A DNA stretch of 48,633 nucleotides from Chthoniobacterales bacterium (GCA_014879575.1 JACSRU010000100.1:1-48633); one strand, 5' to 3'. Positions 7,748-17,488 are shown, counted from the stretch's first letter. Notes: generated by a model from the letters alone, not told the origin. Translations and numbers: made by a program.

Positions 7748-9442
7748 ATGGCTAACGCAATCAGTGTCCGCAATCTTTCGATCACCGTCCGGGACAAGCG
7801 CCGAACCAAGGCGCTTCTTTCCCATGTCAATTTTGAGATCGAGCAAGGAAAGTTTGTCGCGGTCATCGGAGCGTCCGGTTGCGGCAAAAGCACGCTTGTC
7901 AAATCGCTGGCGGGACTGATCGCCCCTTCATCCGGTCAGATTCTTTTTGCTGGCCAGACCGCCGAGGACTTGAATGAACACCTGCCGCTCGCGGTGGGAT
8001 ACCTTCCCCAATTCGGAGCCTTCCACGAAAAACTGGCCGTCGGGGAAAATCTCGATACCGCCGCCGCTCTGCGGCTTCCGCAGAAGGTTTCCATAGAACG
8101 GCGGCAGGCGTGGATGCGCCATATTACGGAACTCGCCCGGATTGAACCGTTGCTCGCCCAGGAATACCGGACACTTTCCGGGGGCCAGATGCGCCGCATG
8201 GCTTTGGCCGAGGAACTGATTGGCGATCCTGCTTTTCTGTTGCTTGACGAATTGACCAGCGGCCTTGATGCCTTTTCCGATCAGGAAATGATGGCGTGGC
8301 TGCGCGACTTGGCGCACGGCATGGCAAAAACCGTGGTTCTCGTCACCCACTCGGTCAACAACCTGCACTACTGCGATGCCATCATGTTTCTTCACAAGGG
8401 GCGCTTGGTTCATTTCGGGGATTATCAATCGCTGCTTGACGCTCATGGGGTAAGTTCCATCGCCGAACTTTTTGGTCTCTATCAAACACAGGATGTTGAC
8501 CTTTCCGCCCTCGATACGCCTGTCGAGGAACCTCCCAAGGTGCCAGAAGGAGAATCACTCACAATCAAATCCCTCCCGCCTCCGGGGGGCTTTGTTCAAT
8601 TTCCGACGCTGCTTTGGCGGCAGGCGAAATTGTTCTGGCGAGACAAAGGGCAGATCGTTCTGCATGCCGCATTGATCCTGACCTTCCCGTTTCTTGTGGC
8701 GGTTTTTGCCACCAGCGGTTTGCCACAGGTGCGCAGCCAGACGCTTTCTCTCGAAACCAACATTCTCAGCACCCTTCAGGAGCAGCTCTTTTATCTCAAG
8801 GAATCCTTTCAGGCCGCTTCATTGATTTCCGGGCTGGCAATGTTTCAGGTCATTCTTCTAACCCTGATCGGCGCGAATAACGGTGCGAGAGAGATTGCGA
8901 AGGAGCGGAATATCCTCGCCAAGGAACTGCGGGCCGGCCTGTCTCCGACCGCTTATGTTGGCGTGAAATTTCTGCAAGTCGCGCTGTTGTGCATGGTGCA
9001 GGCATTTTGGATGGCATGGTTTGTCAAAACGGTCTGTGGCTTTCCGGGCGGCCTGCTGGATCAGTTCGCCATCCTTTTTGCCACCACGCTTGCCATGAGC
9101 ACAACCTGCTTGGCGATTTCGGCTGCATCGCCTTCCCCGGAACGCGCCTCCCTGCTGGCGATCTATCTTGTGGGCTTTCAACTGCCGCTTTCCGGCGCGG
9201 CATTGGCTCTGCCCGACTGGCTCAGTACGATCTGCCGTCCCTTTATCGCAGCCTATTGGGGATGGAGCGGCTATTTGCAGACCTTTCAGGACACTCGCTA
9301 TTTCGATATTGTCCGGCAATCGAGGGAAACTTGGATTGCTCCGTATCCCTTGGGCATGGCGGTTTTGGGTATTCATATACTCGTTGCCCTGATTGCCGCC
9401 ATTTTCCTGACGGCGACCGTCAAAAAGGGGGTGGCCGAATGA
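7748..9442 (+). CDS. ABCG-type ABC transporter (cassette A)
   Basis: A 564-aa half-transporter with the nucleotide-binding domain first: Walker A GASGCGKST (41-49), signature LSGGQMRR (near 142), Walker B FLLLDE and the H-loop histidine in VTHS. An ABC-2 type membrane domain follows (about residues 290-560, some six helices). The NBD-then-TMD order is that of the ABCG/White group, which mostly exports. It heads the cassette A core, overlapping the next gene by ATGA. A close paralogue lies at 47506-48633 on the minus strand; long stretches of the membrane domain are nearly identical. The substrate is unknown. The small exported peptide downstream or a glycan precursor are the candidates. Confidence 0.88.
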   Translation: MANAISVRNLSITVRDKRRTKALLSHVNFEIEQGKFVAVIGASGCGKSTLVKSLAGLIAPSSGQILFAGQTAEDLNEHLPLAVGYLPQFGAFHEKLAVGENLDTAAALRLPQKVSIERRQAWMRHITELARIEPLLAQEYRTLSGGQMRRMALAEELIGDPAFLLLDELTSGLDAFSDQEMMAWLRDLAHGMAKTVVLVTHSVNNLHYCDAIMFLHKGRLVHFGDYQSLLDAHGVSSIAELFGLYQTQDVDLSALDTPVEEPPKVPEGESLTIKSLPPPGGFVQFPTLLWRQAKLFWRDKGQIVLHAALILTFPFLVAVFATSGLPQVRSQTLSLETNILSTLQEQLFYLKESFQAASLISGLAMFQVILLTLIGANNGAREIAKERNILAKELRAGLSPTAYVGVKFLQVALLCMVQAFWMAWFVKTVCGFPGGLLDQFAILFATTLAMSTTCLAISAASPSPERASLLAIYLVGFQLPLSGAALALPDWLSTICRPFIAAYWGWSGYLQTFQDTRYFDIVRQSRETWIAPYPLGMAVLGIHILVALIAAIFLTATVKKGVAE

Positions 9443-10260
9443 AGTTGGCAGCGATGATGTTCTTTTTAGCAATCGCTGTAGTGGCGGCGGCCGATACCGT
9501 CGAAACGCTTCGTCTGCAACCGGCTCCAAATATGACGCGGGCGGAACTTCATTACGTTCAAACTGTTTCCAATCCGAAGGCCGTCCTTGTTCTATGTCCC
9601 GGCGTCAACGGGGATGGCGAGAGGCTCATCCGTTCTCCCAAATGGCTTTCCTTTGCCAAGGAAAACAACCTTGGTCTTGTCGGCCTGTCGTTTGCTTCAC
9701 CGATGTCCGCGATCAACGATGGGACCGGATACTACTATGTGAATCACGGATCGGGTGAAAAATTACTCGAAGGTATCCGCAAAATTTACCGAAGGGAACT
9801 GCCCTTGCTTTTTTACGGCACGTCCGGCGGGGCGCATTTTACGAGTCGTTTTGTGGAATGGAATCCAAAGAAAGTGCTGGCTTGGACAGCTTACTCGGCA
9901 GGGTGGTGGGATCAGCCGGGACAAGCCGCTGCCAATCCGCCGGGTATTGTCGCCTGTGGCGATGAAGATCATCGCTATGGCGCTTCGTTGATTTATTTCA
10001 AACAAGGCCGTGCCGCCGGAAAACCGTGGCTATGGGTCAGCCTTCCCCGAACCGGACATACCGGATCGTCGAAACTGGATCAGTTCGTCATGCACTACTT
10101 CACCACCATTTTGCAAAGGCAGTTCGGAGATGCGGCGTATCTGGATATTGATCAAAAAACCGTCGTCTCGGAGTCCGACGCGGACGCGCAGCCGTCATTG
10201 ACTGCCTGGTTGCCGTCGCGCCGCCTGCTAAATGAATGGAGGGAAATTCATGAGCCGTGA
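9439..10260 (+). CDS. Secreted alpha/beta hydrolase (cassette A)
   Basis: The 273-aa product has a signal peptide (about 1-17, ending VVAAA) and an alpha/beta-hydrolase core. The nucleophile elbow is GTSGG (Ser129), the acid probably Asp175 or Asp177 in GDEDHRYG, and the histidine His207 in RTGHTG. It most resembles PHB-depolymerase/feruloyl-esterase-like and dienelactone-hydrolase-like secreted esterases. The substrate cannot be read from the sequence. The ATG forms an ATGA overlap with the ABC gene; a longer upstream frame is rejected because it only shadows that gene. The paralogue at 46685-47509 is similar over its whole length and keeps the triad. Confidence 0.8.
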   Translation: MKLAAMMFFLAIAVVAAADTVETLRLQPAPNMTRAELHYVQTVSNPKAVLVLCPGVNGDGERLIRSPKWLSFAKENNLGLVGLSFASPMSAINDGTGYYYVNHGSGEKLLEGIRKIYRRELPLLFYGTSGGAHFTSRFVEWNPKKVLAWTAYSAGWWDQPGQAAANPPGIVACGDEDHRYGASLIYFKQGRAAGKPWLWVSLPRTGHTGSSKLDQFVMHYFTTILQRQFGDAAYLDIDQKTVVSESDADAQPSLTAWLPSRRLLNEWREIHEP

Positions 10261-10332
10261 TGGGACAGCATTTCGGTGGCACTCGACACCGCTTCGGATG
10301 CCGCGTGACCATCAAAAGTGGAAACTGACGCC

Positions 10333-12582
10333 ATGAATATTTACCTTGTTCAAGAGGGCAACGAATTTGGCCCCTATTCGTGGGTCGAAATTTATGCGGG
10401 ACTTAAAAAAGGCGAATTGAACTATGTGGATCAAGTCCGCATTGACGACGATCCTGAAATCAAATCCATTGAGGAATTCGGCTTTTGGAACGAAGGATCT
10501 GATGTAGGGCCGCTTACTTGGGAGGAAATCCTTTTCCTTTTACGGGAAGGATGTCTTGACGGCCCGATTCCTGCAAAGATCGAAGGCGAGGCGGATTTTT
10601 CCACGCTGGAAAAACTTATCGCTGCGAGGCCCGGCCTATTGGAGTCTCCCGATTCCCTCAAGTCGCGTTCGAGGCGAAAATGGCTTGTTCCGGCAAGCGT
10701 GGCAGCCGCCGTGCTGATCCTCGCCCTTGGAGGATTGGGCTTCTATCTCGGAATCCAAAAGAAGCCCACAAGCAGCCAGCCTCTATCTTCTATTGCCGTC
10801 CGCGAGCAAGAACCGGTAGAAGCTCCCGCCGCCACGGCCACGCCGGTTCCAGTCCTGCCCGAGAGTCCCGCCACGCCAGTGGAAAAACAACCCGTGATTG
10901 TGGTGGAGAATTCCCCGGCTCTGGAAATGCCTCTGCCGACACCCGCTGAGGTGTTGCCCGTCCCGGAGGCCGAGCCGACTCTCGCCAATGTTCAGGCCAC
11001 CACGCATCAAGCTCCTGCCCCCGCGACTCCGGCGAAAACAACGCCTAGTGAAAGTGCTGTTGCAAAACAGGAAATAGTCCCCGAACCGACTCCTGCCATC
11101 GCTCCTGCCAAACCGACGCCCACGGCAACTCCCGTTATTCAGGTTGTCGCAAATTTCTTTAAGATTCGATCCATCAAGTTTCTCAAAAAAGAACCCAGGG
11201 ACGGGATAGGCGTTTGGAGTTTTGAAGAAACGAAAAAGAAGCGGCAAGTTCCCGACGAGTTTCAGCCATGTCTCGAAGTCTCCGTGGACGTTGCGGAAAA
11301 TACGCGCTCCGATCAGACGATGGCGAAGGCGTATTTTTTTGATGACAACAACGAGATTGTTTTCACGCACAAGTCACCTTCCAAGGCTGGAAAGAAATCC
11401 GACCGCAATCATTTTGCGATGCCTGTCCTTTTCAAAAAGGGAGAAACAGATCGCTTCTTTTTTGAGGTGCCTGAGCAGATTAGGAGCCAAAACTGGAAAG
11501 CCGTAATTGTTTTTGGGGACAAGTTCGAGGCGAAGTCTATCGCCTATCCGCAAACCGTCAGTGACTTCCTTTTAAGCTATCCTGAAAAAGAATTGGTCTA
11601 TGATCGCACCGCCAAGCGCGTTGCCCGCAAACCGGCGATGGACCCGCTTATTGAGTATGTTGTCAAAACGAAGAATCCCAGGCAGCCGCAAATCACGCTG
11701 TTTCTGCGACCGCCCAAAGATGTCAGTAGTGCCAGCGATGTGGATGGTGTCATGGCCCTTTGCGTGCTCGCTCCGAGTGTGGACGCGCTCAAACGCGAAC
11801 TCCAAAAGGAAGAAATGAGTGGCGACTATAACGGGTTGTTGGGATTTGCCAACAAGCACAAGCTGGCAATCATTGCCTGGGGATCGCGCGGCTTTTGGGA
11901 CGTGGGCAAGAACTATGACGAACTTGCCAAGGAGAGGGCCAAGGAAATTGACAAGAATTTCGACATTGTTGCGGATGCGTGGGAGCGCGGCGTGAAAGAA
12001 CTCTGCGAAAAATACGGCCTTCCTGACCGGAATTTCCTCATTTGGGGGCAGTCCGGCTCCGCGCAATGGGCCAAGCGTCTGTGCCTGCGAAAACCGGATT
12101 ATTTCCTCGCCATTCACATTCATGTTCCAAGCAGCTTTGACAAACCAACCCCGGAGGCCAGAAAGGTTTTCTGGTGCGTGACCACCGGAGAGTTGGAACC
12201 CGGTTATGAACGCTCGAAGCGTTTCGTGGCCGAATGTCAGAGACTTGGTTATCCCATCGTTTACAAGGCGATTCCCGGTTTGGGCCACGCGGGACACCCG
12301 GACGCAGCCGCCCTTGGATTCAAGTTCTTCGAGTTCGCCCTGAGCCAGCGCAAGCTGAGAGCAGAATTCGACCAGGAGGAAAAAAACCGGCTCAGCTTGT
12401 TGACGCGGGATCAACCCGAAAAAATTCCGCCTTGGCCGGAGATTTTCCAGAATCCGGCCTTTTATGGCGATGTCGTCAATCAGGCAATGTTTCCTGCCTC
12501 CCAAAAGGATATGATCCCCGAAGGGTTTAGAATTCCGCTACCGAACAAGGACATCGCTACTATTTGGAACAAGGACAAATGA
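10333..12582 (+). CDS. GYF-like/TM/alpha-beta hydrolase fusion (cassette A)
   Basis: A 749-aa multidomain protein. Residues 1-100 hold two tandem GYF_2-like modules (each with a GP-[YL]-[ST]-W-x-E motif). A membrane helix lies near 122-144, then a long Pro/Ala/Thr linker (about 150-265). A beta-rich segment (about 275-420) precedes an alpha/beta-hydrolase domain (about 440-685) with nucleophile elbow GQSGS (Ser574) and catalytic His in GLGHAGHP. The topology suggests a cytoplasmic peptide-binding head and an exported enzyme. The ATG at 10333 matches the N-terminus of the paralogue at 44405-46672. The gene ends in an ATGA overlap with the Wzy-like gene. The paralogue has Cys in place of Ser574. 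Confidence 0.78.
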   Translation: MNIYLVQEGNEFGPYSWVEIYAGLKKGELNYVDQVRIDDDPEIKSIEEFGFWNEGSDVGPLTWEEILFLLREGCLDGPIPAKIEGEADFSTLEKLIAARPGLLESPDSLKSRSRRKWLVPASVAAAVLILALGGLGFYLGIQKKPTSSQPLSSIAVREQEPVEAPAATATPVPVLPESPATPVEKQPVIVVENSPALEMPLPTPAEVLPVPEAEPTLANVQATTHQAPAPATPAKTTPSESAVAKQEIVPEPTPAIAPAKPTPTATPVIQVVANFFKIRSIKFLKKEPRDGIGVWSFEETKKKRQVPDEFQPCLEVSVDVAENTRSDQTMAKAYFFDDNNEIVFTHKSPSKAGKKSDRNHFAMPVLFKKGETDRFFFEVPEQIRSQNWKAVIVFGDKFEAKSIAYPQTVSDFLLSYPEKELVYDRTAKRVARKPAMDPLIEYVVKTKNPRQPQITLFLRPPKDVSSASDVDGVMALCVLAPSVDALKRELQKEEMSGDYNGLLGFANKHKLAIIAWGSRGFWDVGKNYDELAKERAKEIDKNFDIVADAWERGVKELCEKYGLPDRNFLIWGQSGSAQWAKRLCLRKPDYFLAIHIHVPSSFDKPTPEARKVFWCVTTGELEPGYERSKRFVAECQRLGYPIVYKAIPGLGHAGHPDAAALGFKFFEFALSQRKLRAEFDQEEKNRLSLLTRDQPEKIPPWPEIFQNPAFYGDVVNQAMFPASQKDMIPEGFRIPLPNKDIATIWNKDK

Positions 12583-13904
12583 CCGATATTTATTTTCAAG
12601 GATTCTGGAGGATGGATTGGGGTTTGGGAAATCCCAACAAGACCGCTGCGTTAATCGCAATTCTCATGATTACGGTGTGGGCGCTGGCCTATATCAGAAA
12701 ATGGGGTTTTTGGGTGGCGCTGGTCCTGTTCACAGGATTGGGCGTTTGCTTGATTCACACCTTTTCGAGGGGAGGGCTAATCGCGGCGGCGGCGGGACTG
12801 GTGATTTTAATTTGGCAGGCCCCGCGTCCGTGGCCCCGTCGGAAGATGATTGCCGTCGCCATCTCGGCATGGGTCATCGTCGGATTTTCCGTATTTGTGC
12901 AGGCTCATGAACGCTACGGGCAGGGAGTCGTTTCGGAAGATCGTTCCATCACGAATCGCCTTTCCCTTTGGAAGTCCGCGCCCGCCATGATGGTTGACGC
13001 ACCCGGTGGATGGGGAATCGGCCAGTCAGGAATTTCTTATGTCCGATGGTATCAGCCTGTCGAGCGCCATGAACCTTACCGCACGTTCGTTAATAGTCAT
13101 TTGACTTGGCTCGTCGAATTCGGATGGCCGGGACGATTCCTTTATTTGGGAGGATGGGTGCTTGTCCTGCTTTTTTGCTGGCCCGCAAACGCTCGTGCCT
13201 TGGCCATCCCGTTGGGTGTCTGGATCAGTTTCGCTGTATCCGCTGCGTTCAGTTCCGTAGCCGAATCTTTCTGGCTCTGGATCATTCCCGCCTTCGCGCT
13301 TGTATTCGCCATTAGCTTCCGTATCTGGCGGCGCTCATGGCCGAAACTTTCGGCCTTCATTTTACCCCCGGCTGTTGCCGCCCTGCTATGCCTGGCAATT
13401 TTCCTGATCGGGAGCCGCCCCGAATCCTTGGTAAAGCTGCGTGGAGACATGGTGATTTTCGGAAAGGGCAACCCGGAATATCTCGTGCTGGCGCATACCG
13501 CCACGTTGGGAGAGAACTACCACCGCATCTTGAGACAAACGGCGGAGAAAATGCCGCTTCCGACCGTTGGTATTGCGGAATCCGCCGCTGCCCTGCGGGA
13601 TTCCAAAAACACCACGGTGATACTAACCGGACTCGGCGGTTCCGACAATTCCGAGGCTTTGCGAGCGATATTTCAAAACGCCGGGCAAATCATCCTCATA
13701 AACCCCAAGCTGCTTCCCCAGGAAATCGGATTGCCGGAAGCACAGGAGGAACGCATCAGCGTGTTTTTCGGCGAATTTGCGCAAGCTGCGACGCTTCCAA
13801 ACTGGAACCGGATCGCTTCCGTAACACGCCTGCCCGCCATCGGTGATTTTGTCCCAGATTGGCCCGAAAGCATTCTCGAAGCACAACAAAAAACAAATGA
13901 ATAG
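12579..13904 (+). CDS. Wzy/O-antigen-ligase-like membrane protein (cassette A)
   Basis: The 441-aa product resembles Wzy_C (O-antigen ligase/polymerase) proteins. It has an early GNPNKTA motif, TFSRGG near residue 68, NRLSLWKSAP, GWGIGQSG and a NSHLTWLVEFGW segment, set among about eight membrane helices. Residues about 290-440 form an additional soluble domain with Rossmann or degenerate hydrolase-like strands (VILTGLGGS) and no evident nucleophile. Wzy_C proteins transfer lipid-linked glycans to lipid A-core or, as pilin/protein ligases, to proteins. The start is set by ATGA overlap and by its paralogue at 37625-38929. It is short for the family and lacks several N-terminal helices. Confidence 0.75.
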   Translation: MTDIYFQGFWRMDWGLGNPNKTAALIAILMITVWALAYIRKWGFWVALVLFTGLGVCLIHTFSRGGLIAAAAGLVILIWQAPRPWPRRKMIAVAISAWVIVGFSVFVQAHERYGQGVVSEDRSITNRLSLWKSAPAMMVDAPGGWGIGQSGISYVRWYQPVERHEPYRTFVNSHLTWLVEFGWPGRFLYLGGWVLVLLFCWPANARALAIPLGVWISFAVSAAFSSVAESFWLWIIPAFALVFAISFRIWRRSWPKLSAFILPPAVAALLCLAIFLIGSRPESLVKLRGDMVIFGKGNPEYLVLAHTATLGENYHRILRQTAEKMPLPTVGIAESAAALRDSKNTTVILTGLGGSDNSEALRAIFQNAGQIILINPKLLPQEIGLPEAQEERISVFFGEFAQAATLPNWNRIASVTRLPAIGDFVPDWPESILEAQQKTNE

Positions 13905-14457
13905 CTACTTTCGATCCCAATTGCGAGGTGACGTGGTAGGATGCTGGCTTATCGCCACAACCGCCGTATGTGCCGGGCTCGTCATCAATCAATTTCGGGA
14001 TTCGCCGATTCCCCTGATTTACAAGACGAAATCCGAGCGACTTGCCGATGCCGTAGCCAATATCACCGCCGCCGAGTCGCAACAATCCACGTCCTCAGCC
14101 ATCGAAACTGTTTCCCTTCCGGCCACTCTCTCGTTGGAGGAATTCAGCAAGGTCGTGGAAGCAAAACAAGCTCTGATACTCGATGCCCGCCCTGAATTGT
14201 TTCATCGTATTGGCCATGTGCCGGGCGCTCTCGCTCTGCCGCGTGATGACTTCGAGAATTATTACCAGAAGCACCGGGCGTTGTTGGAGGCAAACAAGAA
14301 TCAATCATTGGTCATTTATTGCTCCGGGGGAGACTGCGAAGACAGCGCATTGGTGGAAGCCGCGCTGCAAAAACTCGGATATACCCAAATCTCCATTTTC
14401 GAAGGCGGTTGGAGCGAGTGGACGAAGGCCGGACTGCCGGAGGAAACCAGTCAATGA
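13897..14457 (+). CDS. Membrane-anchored rhodanese (cassette A)
   Basis: The 186-aa protein has an N-terminal membrane helix (about 12-30), a spacer and a rhodanese domain (about 78-186). It keeps the ILDARPE and GHVPGALALP motifs, the active-site loop YCSGGDCEDS with Cys142 as predicted persulfide carrier, and the C-terminal GGWSEW. A second cysteine, Cys147, lies in the same loop. The anchor would place the domain outside the cytoplasm. It overlaps both neighbours and is paired with the MauE/DoxX gene in both cassettes, suggesting a joint sulfur or thiol-redox step. The paralogue is at 38926-39462. Confidence 0.87.
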   Translation: MNSYFRSQLRGDVVGCWLIATTAVCAGLVINQFRDSPIPLIYKTKSERLADAVANITAAESQQSTSSAIETVSLPATLSLEEFSKVVEAKQALILDARPELFHRIGHVPGALALPRDDFENYYQKHRALLEANKNQSLVIYCSGGDCEDSALVEAALQKLGYTQISIFEGGWSEWTKAGLPEETSQ

Positions 14458-14900
14458 AGCGGTTTATTTTCAATCGGTGGTTTCTGTTTGCGCTGCGGGT
14501 GATTCTTGGGGCCATTTTCACTTACGCGGGAATCACGAAAATTCAGGAGCCGCTGAATTTTGCCGACAGTATCGCCACGTTTCAAATGCTCCCGAGTCAG
14601 TTGATAAATATTTTTGCTCTGGCCCTGCCCCCTTTTGAAATCATCGTCGGCTTGATGCTGATCACCGGATGGAAGGTGAGGTTGGCGACATTTGCAACTC
14701 TTGCTCTTTCCGTCATATTCGCCATTGCGCTTGGACAGGCACTCGTCCGGGGATTGGAGGTTGATTGTGGATGCTTCGGCTCCGGCGAACCCTCCGTGCT
14801 AAAAACATGGGCATCTTTGGGCCGGGACATTTTACTCATTGCCGCCAGTCTGTTGCTGTATGGCGTTTATTCCAGGCGTGGGAGGGAAGATGCGGCATGA
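14454..14900 (+). CDS. MauE/DoxX-family redox membrane protein (cassette A)
   Basis: A 148-aa four-helix membrane protein of the DoxX/MauE group. The family's redox motif is clear: DCGCFG, with Cys105 and Cys107 in the loop between helices 3 and 4. MauE-like proteins are thought to handle electrons or disulfides for periplasmic Cys-rich proteins, as in methylamine dehydrogenase maturation. ATGA overlaps join it to the rhodanese gene before and the methyltransferase-like gene after. The paralogue at 39459-39887 aligns without gaps through the motif. Given the Cys-rich secreted proteins downstream in both cassettes, disulfide formation or repair in those products is a reasonable inference. Confidence 0.87.
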   Translation: MKRFIFNRWFLFALRVILGAIFTYAGITKIQEPLNFADSIATFQMLPSQLINIFALALPPFEIIVGLMLITGWKVRLATFATLALSVIFAIALGQALVRGLEVDCGCFGSGEPSVLKTWASLGRDILLIAASLLLYGVYSRRGREDAA

Positions 14901-16234
14901 GCCGTTCGATTGAACCGGCTGACAGCAAGATAATCGTCTCGCCGCCCGCCGATGATTCCCTGAATTTCGCCCGCAGATACTCCGACAGAATCAGCGCACA
15001 AGCCCTCGGTTTTTCCGGTGTCGTTGGTTTTTGCACGGCATGGGCGATTGCCGGCCGGGTAGATTCCCTGACACCAGCCGCGCATCTGCTTTTGTTCGCG
15101 GGGCTTACGGCGCTGCCAATGATCGTGCTGAGCCTGTTCGTCAACCAAACGCATCTGCGGAAAACGAGCGGACTTCTCCCGACCGCCGGAAAAGCGAACT
15201 GGCCGCGCTGCGGGATCAAGATCGTCGGCCTCCTGGCGACTCTCGCAATTCTCGGGACCTGCTATTGGCTTTTCCCTGAATACAACCGTTCCCATTATGC
15301 GATGGTTTGGGAAGCGGCGCAAATCGCGGCGCTTCCGCTTCTGGCTATTACGATTGGATATTTCATCTGGACGGACCGCCGCATGGCCGATCCCGAAGAT
15401 GGTTACTGGCACTTCGGATCGTTCGTTTTAGGACGATGGCATCAAGTGGATTATCCCAAGTTGCGCGAATACGCACTTGGCTGGCTCATCAAAGGATTCT
15501 TTCTCCCCTTCATGCTCTCCGGCGTAGCCGAACATGCCGTTGTCCTGCTCAAAGAAGGGTGGAACCCATCCACCTTTGCCACGCTTTACCTGACCTCCTT
15601 CACAGTCATATTGGCCGTTGATACCGTCTTCGGTGCGATTGGCTATCTTCTGACTCTCCGAATTCTGGACGCGCACATCCGCTCTCCGCAACCGACATGG
15701 CTTGGATGGGTTTCGACCATCATTTGTTACGTTCCCTTCTCCCAATTTCTTCATCGGGCGTTTTTGGAATACAAGGGCGACATTGACTGGTCGGCCTGGC
15801 TGTCGAATCAACCGATTATCTTTGTTTCGTGGGGATTTGCGATTTTGGTTCTGCAAGCGATCTACGTTTGGGCGACCATTTCTTTCGGCTGCCGGTTTTC
15901 CAACCTCACCAACCGGGGCATCATTGTGGACGGTCCCTACCGTTACATGAAGCACCCGGCCTACCTCGCCAAAAATCTGGCATGGTGGCTGATTTCCGTT
16001 CCCTTTGTTGCCCACGGCGATTTTCTGCTGAACCTCAAAGCCTGCATTCTCCTTGGCCTGACCAATGTGATTTACTTCATTCGAGCCAAGACCGAGGAAT
16101 ACCACTTATCCGAAGATCCGGCTTACCGGATTTACGCGGATTGGATTCGTGAATGCGGATGGGGCGCAACCGCTAAAAATCTTGCGGTGGTCGTGAAGAA
16201 CCGTTTTCTCCCACGCAGCTTCTTCACGGATTGA
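14897..16234 (+). CDS. ICMT/PEMT-like membrane methyltransferase
   Basis: A 445-aa protein with about ten membrane helices. The C-terminal part carries the isoprenylcysteine/phospholipid methyltransferase signature GPYRYMKHPAY (346-356), the helical hairpin after it, and the terminal acidic motif AKTEEYHL. These bind S-adenosylmethionine and methylate carboxyls, lipids or, in many bacterial members, unknown substrates. The N-terminal half (to about residue 200) is an extra polytopic region not found in the minimal 200-aa enzymes. It is joined by ATGA overlap to the MauE gene but has no counterpart in the visible part of cassette B. So it may belong to a glycan or peptide-modification branch specific to A. 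Confidence 0.7.
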   Translation: MSRSIEPADSKIIVSPPADDSLNFARRYSDRISAQALGFSGVVGFCTAWAIAGRVDSLTPAAHLLLFAGLTALPMIVLSLFVNQTHLRKTSGLLPTAGKANWPRCGIKIVGLLATLAILGTCYWLFPEYNRSHYAMVWEAAQIAALPLLAITIGYFIWTDRRMADPEDGYWHFGSFVLGRWHQVDYPKLREYALGWLIKGFFLPFMLSGVAEHAVVLLKEGWNPSTFATLYLTSFTVILAVDTVFGAIGYLLTLRILDAHIRSPQPTWLGWVSTIICYVPFSQFLHRAFLEYKGDIDWSAWLSNQPIIFVSWGFAILVLQAIYVWATISFGCRFSNLTNRGIIVDGPYRYMKHPAYLAKNLAWWLISVPFVAHGDFLLNLKACILLGLTNVIYFIRAKTEEYHLSEDPAYRIYADWIRECGWGATAKNLAVVVKNRFLPRSFFTD

Positions 16235-16237
16235 TCA

Positions 16238-17488
16238 ATGCTTTCCAAGCGCCCAGTTCAATTTGGCTTTTACGGTCTCATTTTCATCGGGACCGTTTTG
16301 CGAATTGTCAGTTGTTTTCAGCACAATCCAACAGCTTACCTCTTTTCCGATCCGAAACGGCATTGGCTGAATGGGGAGCGCCTGTTTAGTCCGGACTTCA
16401 TGGGGGCATCCGATCCCATCCTGTACCAAATTTACGTCGCCGCCGTCCGTCTGCTTACCGGGGGCAACGCCATCCTGATCGCCGGTATTTGTGCCTTGTT
16501 GTCGGTCCTCATGCCGTGGATTTATTATCGGGCCGCCCGCGAGTTCGGGCTGACACGAACACCCGGCCTCGCGGTATGGGCGCTCATCGCGATTACCCCC
16601 TCTCTCGTTGCCATCTACCATTACTTCATGATGGAAACCCTGTTGCTTCCGCTGGTGGGAGTGGCTTTGTGGATGACAGCGCGACATCTGCGCAAAGGTG
16701 GTAGAAGCGCTTTTCTTTGGGCGGTTTTTTTCTGGCTTCTCGCCAGCCTCACCAAGCCAACCGTAGTTCCTCTGGCGGCGGTGTGTTTGGGATGGGGATG
16801 GTGGATGAAATCGCGCCGTATTTCCGACGTTCTCCTGGCCGCCGCATTTGCGGCGATTTTGCTGATACCGAACACTATCAGAACACAGCACTATTTGGGA
16901 TTCCCGGCCCCTCTGGGCAATCCGTGGCTGACTAAAATTCAGCATCGTTCGGGGGACAAGACCATCCGCATTCATTTTGGCAAGGGACAATGGAATTTCA
17001 GTTCTCCAAGCTGCTACATGCAACCGTTGGAACCGCTCAGCTTTTGGGCCATGCGACGGGCATGGGAGGAATCGGTTGCGGAAATTTCGATCAATTCCAA
17101 AAACGGCGTTACGGACTGGAAGTTGGCCTACCGGAATCTCAATACGGGTTGGCGGGAATGGTTCGCACAACTCGGGGAAAATGTCCTCATGTTCCTTTTC
17201 GCGGCCTCATGGCCGGATAACAATGCCGCGGAATGGGATGGATGGCTTTCAAGTATCTCCCGCTGGCTTTGGGCTCCACTCATTTTCTTTGTCCTTGATT
17301 GCAACATTCGAGAATTCATTCGGAAGCGGTTCGAGCTTCTGCCCGTTGCCGTAACCGCCTTCACGCTTTTTCTGGCCTTTCAAAACGTCGCCACGTCCGA
17401 AGGCCGCTATCGAAAGCCGCTGGAACCCCTGTTGTTGATGAACTTGGTTTGGGCAGTTTCTCCCGCTCACAAAAGGGAAGAATCATGA
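16238..17488 (+). CDS. GT-C glycosyltransferase (GT39/ArnT-like)
   Basis: A 416-aa polytopic protein starting 3 bases after the methyltransferase stop. It follows the layout of PMT/ArnT-like GT-C enzymes. After helix 1 comes a loop with an acidic residue (LFSDPKRHW, Asp38), the expected position of the catalytic base. About nine further helices follow and a short periplasmic C-terminal part. Such enzymes use polyprenyl-phosphate sugars as donors and act on the outer face of the membrane. The acceptor is unknown. It overlaps the next glycosyltransferase gene by ATGA, so the two probably act in one pathway. Confidence 0.72.
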   Translation: MLSKRPVQFGFYGLIFIGTVLRIVSCFQHNPTAYLFSDPKRHWLNGERLFSPDFMGASDPILYQIYVAAVRLLTGGNAILIAGICALLSVLMPWIYYRAAREFGLTRTPGLAVWALIAITPSLVAIYHYFMMETLLLPLVGVALWMTARHLRKGGRSAFLWAVFFWLLASLTKPTVVPLAAVCLGWGWWMKSRRISDVLLAAAFAAILLIPNTIRTQHYLGFPAPLGNPWLTKIQHRSGDKTIRIHFGKGQWNFSSPSCYMQPLEPLSFWAMRRAWEESVAEISINSKNGVTDWKLAYRNLNTGWREWFAQLGENVLMFLFAASWPDNNAAEWDGWLSSISRWLWAPLIFFVLDCNIREFIRKRFELLPVAVTAFTLFLAFQNVATSEGRYRKPLEPLLLMNLVWAVSPAHKREES

